The notes beneath the pieces were generated by a model. The model searched no databases. It was not told the origin of the DNA and saw nothing but the letters and a program-made list of their open reading frames with translations. The position numbers and the translations under genes were made by a program. From contig NZ_CP032677.1 in assembly GCF_003627215.1 (NCBI RefSeq), forward strand, positions 5,213,501 to 5,277,500: DNA of 64,000 nt. Reading direction: 5' to 3'. Shown here piece by piece: positions 49,323 to 57,820 of this stretch. Origin of the DNA: Pseudomonas sp. Leaf58 (lineage in GTDB: Bacteria > Pseudomonadota > Gammaproteobacteria > Pseudomonadales > Pseudomonadaceae). Numbering within the stretch: the first letter of the stretch is position 1; every line of letters begins with the position of its first letter.

Positions 49323-50537
49323 ATGCCCAAGCCTGTGCCGCAGCCCATGCCCCTATCGATCCCCGAATACCGCCTCAAGGCCTGCCAGACAAATCAGTTT
49401 CCGCAGACCCCCGAGGGATTCCAGCAGCTGAAGTTTGGCTATTTCGGTGAGGTCGGAGGTTTGCTCTCTGCAGTCAAGAAATCTGGACGCGACAACCTGG
49501 CTGCAACGGTGACGGAGCTCGCCGCTGAAGAGCTCGGAGACGCACTCTGGTATTTGATAAACGTCGCAGCCCTTGTCGATGTCGACCACAACCAGATCGG
49601 CGATCACTGCCTGATAGCCTTGCGCAGGCAGTATGGTGAAGCAGAGCAGGAGTTGGTTGAACCGGTTACCTTCCGTCACATTGATAGCTTGATGGAGGTC
49701 CGTAGAAAACCAGACTCGATTGACCGATCTACACAACTGGGCAAGCTCGCCAGCCACGCAGGAACAATGGCAGCGACGACCTTCCAGGCATACAAGGCCT
49801 TGGCGCCTCATAAACGCGCCGAGAACCTCGGCATGCACCTAGCAGAGCTCGCAGTCGCCTGTGCAAGCTTCGATCTGAGGCTAGAGGACGTTGCCAGGGC
49901 CAACCTGGAAAAGATTCACAGCCGCTGGCCTGGCGACGAGAAAAAGTACCCGGAGCCGTTCGACAAGGGGTTTCCCGAGCATGAGCAGTTCCCACCGCTC
50001 ATCGCCATGGAATTTATCGAGCGCGGAACAGGGCAAAATGCGCACGTCGTCCAGAGCTTGCACGGTGTGTTCATTGGCGATCGTCTAACGGACAATAGCA
50101 ATGAACCTGATGACTACCGCTTTCACGACGTATTCCACCTCGCCTACGTGGCCTACCTTGGCTGGTCTCCAGTCCTCCGTGGCCTACTCAAACGCAAGCG
50201 CAAGTCGGATCCCAAGAAGGATGAAAACGAGGATGGCGCACGCGCCATGATCATCGAGGAGGGTATTGCGACGTGGATTTTCAACCACGCCAAAGTGCAC
50301 CGCTTCGACAGCAAGGAGAAACAGGGGGGCCTCGACTATAACGTGCTCAAGCAGATCAGAAGCATGGTGGATGGCTACGAAGTGGATGTATGCCAGCTCT
50401 GGCAATGGGAAACAGCGATCCTCAAAGGCTTCGAGGTGTTCCGCCAGTTGCAGGAACACCGGCGCGGTATCGTGACCGTCGACGTACTCAACCACACAAT
50501 GCGTTTTGATCCACTAACGAAGAATCAGCAGCCATGA
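49323..50537 (+). CDS. MazG-like NTP pyrophosphohydrolase with long C-terminal domain
   Basis: A 404-aa protein. N-terminal third: all-alpha NTP pyrophosphatase pattern FGEVGGLLSAVKK ... ELAAEELGDALWYLIN, with the acidic Mg-binding residues. The remaining two thirds (about 140-404) contain PDDYRFHDVFHLAYVAYLGW and ARAMIIEEGIATWIFNHAKV, rich in acidic and His residues, which could be a second metal-binding helical unit. Such enzymes hydrolyse (d)NTPs to monophosphates; the substrate is unknown. The 4-nt overlap with the glycosylase gene indicates coupling. Confidence 0.75.
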   Translation: MPKPVPQPMPLSIPEYRLKACQTNQFPQTPEGFQQLKFGYFGEVGGLLSAVKKSGRDNLAATVTELAAEELGDALWYLINVAALVDVDHNQIGDHCLIALRRQYGEAEQELVEPVTFRHIDSLMEVRRKPDSIDRSTQLGKLASHAGTMAATTFQAYKALAPHKRAENLGMHLAELAVACASFDLRLEDVARANLEKIHSRWPGDEKKYPEPFDKGFPEHEQFPPLIAMEFIERGTGQNAHVVQSLHGVFIGDRLTDNSNEPDDYRFHDVFHLAYVAYLGWSPVLRGLLKRKRKSDPKKDENEDGARAMIIEEGIATWIFNHAKVHRFDSKEKQGGLDYNVLKQIRSMVDGYEVDVCQLWQWETAILKGFEVFRQLQEHRRGIVTVDVLNHTMRFDPLTKNQQP

Positions 50538-51214
50538 ATCCAACAGCCTTCGTGAAGGCACTGTCCGAATTGAAACTGGACAACGTCTTCAACCCGTATG
50601 CCGATACCTGCCCGGTCCACGATCGAGCTGATGCTGTGGCGGCACGTCGCCGCAACCTGCGCGGCTATCTGAAGGCTGCGTCCGAAATCGGCGTAGACAC
50701 CATCTGGATGGGCCGTGATTTAGGGTATCGCGGTGGCCGGCGCACAGGCTTGGCACTCACGGACGAATATCACCTTCCCGAGATGACTCAGCGGTACCCT
50801 GGTTCAGACTTCAAGCAGGCCACGCTTGGTCCAGCCTTAGCTGAGCGTACGGCCTCGGAGATCTGGTCAGTGCTACGGTCGGTGGACCTCCCGCCGCTGC
50901 TCTGGAACGTTTTCCCTTTTCACCCTCACGAACCTGGCAACCCATTTACCAATCGCAAATTCACCGCACGTGAGCTCAAGCAGGTCGACCTACTCAACGA
51001 AACGCTGATTAGCTGGCTCAAGGTGCGACGCGTCGTTGCAATTGGACAGGATGCGTATAACTACGCCAGTCGGTTCGGCGTTGAGGTTGTGGCGATCAGG
51101 CACCCCAGCTATGGCGGGATCAAAGACTTCCGGAACGGAATGAGCGAGCTCTATGGCATCCCGGTGGAAAATCTTGATCCCAAGCGACAGACGCTGCAGT
51201 CGTCGCTGTTCTGA
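50534..51214 (+). CDS. Uracil-DNA glycosylase family protein
   Basis: A 226-aa UDG-superfamily protein. Recognisable are WMGRDLGYRGGRRTGLALTD (active-site loop region), LLWNVFPFHPHEPGNPFTNR, VAIGQDAYNYASRFG and the IRHPSYGG loop (HPS motif). It would remove uracil or another unusual base from DNA. It ends 4 nt before the stop of the convergent thymidylate-synthase-like gene. Confidence 0.8.
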   Translation: MNPTAFVKALSELKLDNVFNPYADTCPVHDRADAVAARRRNLRGYLKAASEIGVDTIWMGRDLGYRGGRRTGLALTDEYHLPEMTQRYPGSDFKQATLGPALAERTASEIWSVLRSVDLPPLLWNVFPFHPHEPGNPFTNRKFTARELKQVDLLNETLISWLKVRRVVAIGQDAYNYASRFGVEVVAIRHPSYGGIKDFRNGMSELYGIPVENLDPKRQTLQSSLF

Positions 51215-51218
51215 GCCA

Positions 51219-52013
51219 TTAGCCGAAGCTGTTTAGTAGCGCCTTGGTGGCCTTGGCACCACCAAAGCTCTTCACATCCAGGAGTGCGTGGGTAGACAAC
51301 ACTGTCAGTACCCCACGCTCAAACCCGGACTCGGTGGCCACATAGTGATGAAGGTTGTTGAGGCCTACCAGGTTGCCCAAGACACGTTGGCAGTACCAAT
51401 GCGATCGGTACATGGCTGTTATGTCCAGCTTGCCACCCGTGACCTTGAAGCTGAGATGACTCAGGCACGGCATGTTTCTGGGTTTCTTTTGATCAGCAGC
51501 GGGGTCGTAAAGCGGCAGCTCAAAGCCGAAGCCATCGTCCTGCAGGTCGTACTCGACATCAATGACCCCGAGTTCATACACAGCCTGGTAACACCGACCT
51601 TCCTTCGATGCCTGCAGCTTACGCACCAAGGTTTCAAGCGGGTTGTAGGTGGTTTTTCCGTTACGGGCCACACGCCGAATCATCCGCAGTGCGTAGGTGC
51701 CCCAACCACCTTTTTTTTGGCCTTTCGCCATGGCGTTGACGTACGACTCATAGAACGCCGGACGCTTATCAAGCTTGTAGAGACTGCTTGGGAAGATTGT
51801 ACTCGCGACCGTCTGCACGCTTAGCCCAGGGCAATTCGCTTGAAGCGCTGTATCAACCGCCCCAATGACGTCGCGGTCCTGTTCGTTCAGTACGCCTGGA
51901 GTCGCAATTTCCAGCACGAGGTTTCTTTCAGTATTTGCCTTGCAGCCCGCGAGATGGCGGGCAGCTTCCAGCCAGGCCGGAACGATACGATCACCGTGAA
52001 TCAGAACTGCCAT
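51219..52013 (-). CDS. Thymidylate synthase-like enzyme
   Basis: A 264-aa protein, the same length as E. coli ThyA, with the active-site layout of the thymidylate synthase / deoxypyrimidine hydroxymethylase family: MPCLSHLSF (Cys183, equal to the nucleophile of PPCH), then MYRSHWYCQRVLGNLVGLNN, which aligns with YQRSxDVFLGLPFNIASY. The Arg-Ser pair and the Asn are kept, but the Asp of the RSxD region is not obvious. It could act on an unusual pyrimidine or be a nucleotide sensor. Last gene of the five-gene protease operon, 23-nt overlap. Confidence 0.6.
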   Translation of the reverse strand: MAVLIHGDRIVPAWLEAARHLAGCKANTERNLVLEIATPGVLNEQDRDVIGAVDTALQANCPGLSVQTVASTIFPSSLYKLDKRPAFYESYVNAMAKGQKKGGWGTYALRMIRRVARNGKTTYNPLETLVRKLQASKEGRCYQAVYELGVIDVEYDLQDDGFGFELPLYDPAADQKKPRNMPCLSHLSFKVTGGKLDITAMYRSHWYCQRVLGNLVGLNNLHHYVATESGFERGVLTVLSTHALLDVKSFGGAKATKALLNSFG

Positions 52014-52641
52014 GTTCTACTCCAAAAGCGCACGCTGCGTGCGATGCGATGTAAGAGGCGGAAATCCAAGCATGACCATCCCGCCCCCATCCTTCGCCCC
52101 AGGTGTTCCTGAGCAAGAACCAGGGCTCCCCATGAGCGTCGTAGCCCAGCCCTACCGCGACGACCGCGTGCATCATTGCGCCGGGTAGCACGGTAGGACT
52201 GAAAGGAACTATCCCATCGACCGGTCGATAGAATTCAACGGTAAGCCGCAGCGCCAAGCCAACAGGGATAAGCGCCTGCATGCTGCCGATCAGCTCACCA
52301 ATGTCGGCAGCAAAAAACTCGATTGGACGACCATGCATCGCGAGATCTTCGGGAAGATCTTCAAGCGGAATCTCGGGCTCGTCATCGCGATAGGGAAATT
52401 CGCGCTCAGTGGGATGCCCCAGCGCGGAGGCTTCGATTGCTGCAGGAATCTGCAACCCATCCCCTGGCTGCCATCCGGGGATCCTAGATAATGTGGCGCG
52501 ATAGAAGTACTCCGGCCCCAAGTCCTCATCCGCTGATGACCTGTTTAGGTCGGTTACCGCAAAAGCCAAGCAAGTTGGACGGTTTCCCTGATTCTTCGCT
52601 TTGACTGACGCCTTATCGACAAGGCACTCCACCGTGATCAC
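51991..52641 (-). CDS. Papain-like (C1) cysteine peptidase
   Basis: A 216-aa peptidase without signal peptide or visible propeptide. The catalytic set of C1 enzymes is present: Gln18 and Cys24 in NQGNRPTCLAFAVT, His158 in MMHAVVAVGLG, Asn179 in LLRNTWGEGWGRDGHAWIS. Starts by ATGA overlap with the metallopeptidase gene. A cytoplasmic papain-like enzyme with no prodomain needs restraint; the upstream protein carries a chagasin-like domain that could supply it. Confidence 0.85.
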   Translation of the reverse strand: MITVECLVDKASVKAKNQGNRPTCLAFAVTDLNRSSADEDLGPEYFYRATLSRIPGWQPGDGLQIPAAIEASALGHPTEREFPYRDDEPEIPLEDLPEDLAMHGRPIEFFAADIGELIGSMQALIPVGLALRLTVEFYRPVDGIVPFSPTVLPGAMMHAVVAVGLGYDAHGEPWFLLRNTWGEGWGRDGHAWISASYIASHAACAFGVEHGSSDSR

Positions 52642-53654
52642 GAATTTCGGACCTCTTCAATGAGTGCCATTTTGGATTCGCGGGTCAGACCTTCAGCGAT
52701 CGGCTCGAAATGAGCTCTGGAGACGTAGGAAGCGTCACCAGGCTGCTTGCCTTCCCATGGTCGGATTTCCGAGAGCGCAACCACCTGTGGGTCAGCGAAG
52801 CTATCCGGCTCTCCTGTCAGGAAATAATCCATGGATGTCTCTGCACCGAACGTCAACGTCCTGGGATCAACGGGCGCGCTGGGCGCCGGCTGCAGGGTAA
52901 ATCCTTCAGCTTTCACTTGCTCAGGCGAATCAGCGAGCCACAGGTAGCCAGCGCTGGCATGGCTCTTCAGCCGGATTATCAGATGATCTTCCGGGCGAGG
53001 CTCTAGCACCGAGGTCTGGTCGTGTTCATCAAACACCCAAACTTCTCTTGTCGCGTCAGGAAGAGCCCCGTTGAACAGCGACTGCTTGATTGAAGCCGGT
53101 GTGATCTTGAGCAGTCGCTGGACAGCGTCATAGTCAACATACTCATGCCGCAACAACGACCAGGCTGTCGCGGCGTAACTCACACCCAGCCGGAGGGCGA
53201 GCTGATAGAGGATGAAGGGATCCCTGATCGACCGGTTGTTCCAACGCTTGCGTCGACAAACAACTGACAACAGTGCTCGCGGCACGAGTAGGTGATGGCC
53301 GAATGCATCGGCTTCCTGCTCCATTTCAACCGCCTTGGAGCCATACTCGATGGTCTCATCGACGGTGGTCTCATGCCCCATGAAGAAATGCCCCAGCTCA
53401 TGGGCACAGGTCATATGTATCAGGCCAGCCGATCGGGCGGAGTTCAACAAAATGCCCGACTGCTCATCACGGATGAACGCGCCAAGCAATTTGTCCATCG
53501 GGCGCAAAGCGACCGACAAACCCGCTGAGTCTGCGACTCGGAACGGATCCACGCGGGTGTAACCGTCCTGCTCGATACGCTCCATAGCGCCGGAGCTTTC
53601 GATAACTTCGGCAGCCATCTTCGCTGTCGTTAGCGCTATGTTGCGGCGAGCCAT
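52638..53654 (-). CDS. ImmA/IrrE metallopeptidase with chagasin-like C-terminus
   Basis: A 338-aa protein. Residues about 20-185: zinc metallopeptidase of the ImmA/IrrE type with HELGH (85-89) and the second-ligand region EQEADAFGHHLLVP (112-125). Residues about 218-305: an I42 (chagasin)-like domain with SHASAGYLWLADSP (GYLW at 236-239) and RPW at 298-300, loops that in chagasin insert in the papain active site. ImmA/IrrE proteins cleave XRE-type repressors; an XRE gene is immediately upstream and a papain-like peptidase is coupled downstream. Confidence 0.8.
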   Translation of the reverse strand: MARRNIALTTAKMAAEVIESSGAMERIEQDGYTRVDPFRVADSAGLSVALRPMDKLLGAFIRDEQSGILLNSARSAGLIHMTCAHELGHFFMGHETTVDETIEYGSKAVEMEQEADAFGHHLLVPRALLSVVCRRKRWNNRSIRDPFILYQLALRLGVSYAATAWSLLRHEYVDYDAVQRLLKITPASIKQSLFNGALPDATREVWVFDEHDQTSVLEPRPEDHLIIRLKSHASAGYLWLADSPEQVKAEGFTLQPAPSAPVDPRTLTFGAETSMDYFLTGEPDSFADPQVVALSEIRPWEGKQPGDASYVSRAHFEPIAEGLTRESKMALIEEVRNS

Positions 53655-53657
53655 GCG

Positions 53658-54029
53658 TTACTCCCTTTCCCTGCGCGGCGATTGCTTCAGAAATTCAGCA
53701 AAGCGTGCGACTTCTTCCACGTCTTGATCCGACAGCCCTTTCACCGCCCTCGCCAAGAAGGCCAGCTGTTGCGGCCCCTGCGGCTCAGGCTCCACCCCGG
53801 TCAAGAGGTAATCCAGGGTACGACGATACAACTTCGCAAGTTTGCTGAGTTCAAGCGCTTCAACCTTGCGAGCGCCCAACTCGATGTTTGTGATCGACGG
53901 CCTGGGCAATCCCAGTACCGACGCCACCTCGTCCTGGGAGAGCCCTACATATTCGCGCGCCCTGCGTAAGCGGTCGCCTACCTGGTTACGCTCGTCTTGC
54001 CGATCATCAGCCACCGGAGCCCCCTTCAA
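53658..54029 (-). CDS. XRE-family regulator of the protease operon
   Basis: A 123-aa protein with an XRE helix-turn-helix at about 17-75 (RLRRAREYVGLSQDEVASVL, then PSITNIELGARKVEAL). Its stop is 3 nt before the ImmA/IrrE gene, and its start overlaps the 93-aa gene by 23 nt. XRE-ImmA pairs form stress- or phage-responsive switches (as in ICEBs1); here the metallopeptidase may cleave this repressor. Confidence 0.85.
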   Translation of the reverse strand: MKGAPVADDRQDERNQVGDRLRRAREYVGLSQDEVASVLGLPRPSITNIELGARKVEALELSKLAKLYRRTLDYLLTGVEPEPQGPQQLAFLARAVKGLSDQDVEEVARFAEFLKQSPRRERE

Positions 54030-54288
54030 GGTGATTGATCACCCCGTTGGTAATTTCGGTCACAAACTGGGTCTTGGATTGATAGCCTCCGTGGCGAACG
54101 ATCAGCTCTACCGGAATTTTCTGACCAACCAGCTTGTCGATTCCAACGAATGCATCACATGCGGCCAGCGAGTCCATGGGCGCGCCCATGTCTTCAACGG
54201 CGAGGGGATCGTCTTGAATCTCCAGAAAACGCTTATCCCAGAAATCGCCGAGCAGCTTTTCTATCGCACCCTTGACCTTGACATCCAC
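54007..54288 (-). CDS. Unknown 93-aa leader gene of protease operon
   Basis: A 93-aa protein (MDVKVKGAIEKLLGDFWDKR ... LVGQKIPVELIVRHGGYQSK) with no family recognised. Purine-rich TACGGAGAT precedes it by about 10 nt. It is the first gene of the five-gene operon and overlaps the regulator gene, so it likely belongs to the same system. Confidence 0.6.
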   Translation of the reverse strand: MDVKVKGAIEKLLGDFWDKRFLEIQDDPLAVEDMGAPMDSLAACDAFVGIDKLVGQKIPVELIVRHGGYQSKTQFVTEITNGVINHLEGGSGG

Positions 54289-54602
54289 AGGCGTATCTCC
54301 GTAAGAAAATCGTACAGGTAAAGTATAGAAAACCTACATCAGCAACTGCGGGGTTGCAAGTCGCCATCATACGAGACTGAGCGAAGCATACTCACCTGCG
54401 CGCGATATTAATATGGCATTACGGCGAAGCGACCTTGTTGCGCCGGTCGTCCGGCTGGCAACGGCTGATAGGCGTAAAGCTTCATGGATCGCCCGATCAG
54501 ACATGTTGCTGCGCCGATAAATAGGCGCCATTTTTGCGTCGCGCATCGCTTCTCGGCTGGGTACACTCCAAGCTGGCACATTACCACTATGGGAGCGGTG
54601 TT
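54289..54602. other. Intergenic region between protease operon and TnsE-like gene
   Basis: About 310 nt. The part next to the operon (54301-54340) is AT-rich, with TATACT (minus strand, 54322-54327) as a candidate -10 and two GAAAA units that may be XRE operators. No gene is convincing in the rest. Confidence 0.4.
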
Positions 54603-56363
54603 TTGGTCAAGCCGGTTGAGCGAATCGATTTTTCGTACCCTAGATCTGATCTGCGCAACCCTGATAGCGCGATGGAAGCGCTACAAGGTGATCACGTTGT
54701 ATGGTGGCACAACCATATCCGGCACAACCCTCGTGCGAAGTCGATGCCGCTGGTCGAGCTTCACCTCAAACGGCTCTACGACAATGTCCCTGGACCTGAT
54801 ACACGCGCCCTGGTCCCCCTCAGCAATCTGCCCCATTACGGTATTGGCACGATTTGGCGCGAAGGCCGCTGCATCTCGGGCACTAAGCAAACGCAGATTG
54901 AACGCTTCGTTGATTTCTCTCCAGGTGGATGGTCCATCACTTCCCGAGATCAGCTTGTCCGTGACGACCTGGAGCACGTCTTCTCTGATAACGAATACCC
55001 ACTGAGGTACAGGTACGACCGGAGCCTTCTACTCAACTTCAAGCTCGAAGACGACGGGGAAAACGAAAAAAATCTGCTGGTCCCCTGTATCGATTTCTTC
55101 GTCCGAGCCTATGCCCGCAACATGGACATCTGCCGCGCCATTGCAACGCTGCTCTACCCCAACATTTTTTCCGCGTTCTTTGACCCTCCCCAACGGGACG
55201 AACACGCCTGGATCGTTAGACCCACGGCCAAGGCTCGAAAGTACGATTCGGTCTTTCTGGGCCACCTGCTCTACGACGACTACACCCAGGCCCAGGTTCG
55301 CCAGCTGAACAACCAATTCACAACGTCCAGACCTGGAAGCCCGGTCTTTCCGCGTGTGACACCCTGGTTTTCCGGGCCCGCTAAACTGCGCTGCCATGGC
55401 AAGTGGATAAACAACGGCAAAACCTTTCTGTCACTGAATCTGGGTGGTGCTAGCGACCCCAATGGTAAGCCGGTGGAGTGGATCACAGATCAGTTCGACA
55501 ACACCGATGGCAAGGAGGGAGGACGCATTGTCATGCCTGTGACAGTCCGCACCGCTGAAGTGGAGGAATTCCTTGCCGAAGAATCCTACGTCGAGCCTGA
55601 CGGTCATACCGATATCACCATTGTCAAAACCCCACCGTTTGTTCGTTTGGGCCCTGCCCGTGAAGTCAAAACGATCAAAAGAATAACGCCGACGGATCGA
55701 GGGCGACTGGGACCGCGCCCTCCTAAATCAGACACACACGCTAGTGGTACAGGTTTCGGTCGAGGAAAAGGCGTGGGCAAATCAGAGCATGTGGCTGATA
55801 ACACCCCTGACGCTGAAGTAGAGACGTTTGGCTTCTTGAACGACGTCTGGCATGCCTTTCTGTCGATCAAAAAAGACAATCCCGGTCGTGTAACCGACGT
55901 TAGCTGGTACACACCGCCGAAATTCTGTTCGGACACTACACCGAGAATCATCCTGTTCAATGCCGAAGGGCTGACACCTGACCAAGGTAAAGCCCTACGG
56001 TGGATTTACCTCGATGCCGAATTCACGGAGCGTCGAGGGATGATGGTGCTACGCATCACCGTGGAAGGCCAGGCATACCTCTGTTTTGAGATCCAGCGGG
56101 CTGAACCGGACGAGAAGAACCCAAAACCTATCGGTTACTCTGGAGTGTTGATGCCCTGCGATATCACTGATCCAGCCGAGCTGGAGCAATTCGTTACCAA
56201 GGTATGCAATGCAACGCGCCGAGCCTTGGGCAATTTCTGGGAGGTCCTCGGGCTATTTCCCAAACAAACGCTCATTTTCCGCCACCGCCCCTACGGGAAG
56301 GCACTCGTTCATCGTCGCAGATTCATCAATGCCTTCGGGCAGATGAAGATCAAACTTGTCTAG
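54603..56363 (+). CDS. TnsE-like transposition protein
   Basis: A large protein of 586 aa if it starts at TTG 54603 (GGGAG nearby), or 609 aa from TTG 54534. It is rich in beta structure; a middle stretch (AKLRCHGKWINNGKTFLSLN) and the C-terminal part (VWHAFLSIKKDN, then RMMVLRITVEG-like YLCFEIQRA and ending LGNFWEVLG) have the order of segments found in Tn7 TnsE, which directs insertion to replicating or conjugating DNA. Similarity is judged by eye. It faces TniE, with a 4-nt overlap of stops, unlike the co-directional tnsE of Tn7. Confidence 0.45.
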   Translation: MVKPVERIDFSYPRSDLRNPDSAMEALQGDHVVWWHNHIRHNPRAKSMPLVELHLKRLYDNVPGPDTRALVPLSNLPHYGIGTIWREGRCISGTKQTQIERFVDFSPGGWSITSRDQLVRDDLEHVFSDNEYPLRYRYDRSLLLNFKLEDDGENEKNLLVPCIDFFVRAYARNMDICRAIATLLYPNIFSAFFDPPQRDEHAWIVRPTAKARKYDSVFLGHLLYDDYTQAQVRQLNNQFTTSRPGSPVFPRVTPWFSGPAKLRCHGKWINNGKTFLSLNLGGASDPNGKPVEWITDQFDNTDGKEGGRIVMPVTVRTAEVEEFLAEESYVEPDGHTDITIVKTPPFVRLGPAREVKTIKRITPTDRGRLGPRPPKSDTHASGTGFGRGKGVGKSEHVADNTPDAEVETFGFLNDVWHAFLSIKKDNPGRVTDVSWYTPPKFCSDTTPRIILFNAEGLTPDQGKALRWIYLDAEFTERRGMMVLRITVEGQAYLCFEIQRAEPDEKNPKPIGYSGVLMPCDITDPAELEQFVTKVCNATRRALGNFWEVLGLFPKQTLIFRHRPYGKALVHRRRFINAFGQMKIKLV

Positions 56364-57820
56364 GGTTTCCGCAGCACTTGCGAGTTGCGGAAACTGGCGG
56401 CTGAAGGCACCCACAGCAGGGTGGATCCGTGCTGAACACTAAAGCCATCAGTGTTTTCGAATCGTTCGGCCGTGTACGCCAGCGTCTTTCGATTAACGCG
56501 AGGTAGCTCGTGGAAGTAGGCTAGCGCCTTGGCAATCCAGCGAGCCTCGAAATCCCCCTGATCCTGATCACGCAACAGGGCCACCAGCTCCCGCTCAGCC
56601 TTTTCCTTCTTCACTTTCTGCAACCAGCGCTTGTCCGGTTTGGCTCCTAGCTGCAGACCGTAGGTTTTGTTGAGGTAGCCAACAAATCCGGTAACGGCCG
56701 CTACTTGACCTGGAGAACTCCGCCAGAAGGCTTCCAGCGCTTTCATTCCAGGCTTAGCCTCATGAGCCAGTCGCGCAGTCTTGAGGAAGTTCGCAGCAGC
56801 CCTCAATGCAAGCCGCACAGAACGAAGATCCGCCTCCTGCCGACTGACGCGTGACGACAACATCGCGTAGTAACCAGACAACAGCTGACGCGACCAGCCA
56901 TCCTCCAACTCCGCCAGAACACCCTCGATTCGAAGTTGTTCCGTATGGCTCTCGCGGCGCTCAGCGTTGACGCGCACATGACCGGACTCCGAAAGCCAAC
57001 GCATTGGATTCTCGGCTCGACGCAGCTTGGCTGCCCCGAAATGTTCGAGAAGTTGCTCGTAGGAAGGCACATTCCCCCAGGCCACTTCCAGCTCCCTGAA
57101 GAAGAGGTAGTGGTCGTTGATGTTCAGAGCCGCCTTATGGGGACCGCTCCGTTCAAGCAACCATATCGAGAATGCCTTGAAGGCTTCACCCAGTGCCGTA
57201 TTCAGCCCATTCAAGTTGATCGCAACACGCTTGGACAGGAGCGCAGTCCAATAGCATGGCTCGCATTCGCCGATGCGTCCGGCTGGCATCTGCTTTCCAC
57301 ACGATGGGCACGATCTCTCTCCTTCCTCATGACAAAGCTTGCATCGCATTCCGCCGTGAGAATCTTCGATTAGTACTCGGTGCCGACGGCAACTCGGGCA
57401 TGTGGCCTTAACGGGCCCTCGGCATTTCTGGCAGCTGCGAAGCCCTGTGACTGAACTGACCGCAAGACGCTGGGAAAGCTGTCCACAGCCCTCACACCGT
57501 TCCGGATGCCTGAAATACGGAACGCAGACCTTGCATACCGGCCCGTACACTGAGCGCAGGCCGATCTCGAAGTCCGTCTTGCCACAGCGAAAGCAGGGGC
57601 CCGCCCGCTCACAAGCACTGCAGAGAGCATCCAGGGCTGGATTCAGGCTTTTGATGGGAAGTCGAGCATGGTTACCACAACCGAGGCACATCCGTCGCTT
57701 GAATAGCCGCGAGTAGCAGGTACCGCAATAGCGCTGTCCCTTATAGATTTTCTTGGCTGTTCGCATGTCGCGACCACAGCTATGGCATCCCGCTTCGTGG
57801 GTCGTTTCAGGGGATACCAT
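56360..57820 (-). CDS. tniE: TniE-type multi-zinc-ribbon protein
   Basis: A 486-aa protein (57 bases shorter than the longest frame; ATG 57820 has AAGGA upstream). The first 200 residues hold about nine CxxC pairs (CHSCGRDM, CGTCYSRL, CLGCGNHA, CFRCGKTD, CEGCGQLS, CPSCRRHR, CPSCGKQM). The rest is helical. Position after TniQ equals tniE of Tn6022; its role is unproven, perhaps target DNA recognition. Overlaps tniQ by 14 nt. Confidence 0.7.
   Translation of the reverse strand: MVSPETTHEAGCHSCGRDMRTAKKIYKGQRYCGTCYSRLFKRRMCLGCGNHARLPIKSLNPALDALCSACERAGPCFRCGKTDFEIGLRSVYGPVCKVCVPYFRHPERCEGCGQLSQRLAVSSVTGLRSCQKCRGPVKATCPSCRRHRVLIEDSHGGMRCKLCHEEGERSCPSCGKQMPAGRIGECEPCYWTALLSKRVAINLNGLNTALGEAFKAFSIWLLERSGPHKAALNINDHYLFFRELEVAWGNVPSYEQLLEHFGAAKLRRAENPMRWLSESGHVRVNAERRESHTEQLRIEGVLAELEDGWSRQLLSGYYAMLSSRVSRQEADLRSVRLALRAAANFLKTARLAHEAKPGMKALEAFWRSSPGQVAAVTGFVGYLNKTYGLQLGAKPDKRWLQKVKKEKAERELVALLRDQDQGDFEARWIAKALAYFHELPRVNRKTLAYTAERFENTDGFSVQHGSTLLWVPSAASFRNSQVLRKP

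Noticed and set aside
54367..54579. 70-codon minus-strand frame between the protease operon and the TnsE-like gene
   Set aside because: No ribosome site or family, and it overlaps the likely start region of the TnsE-like gene.
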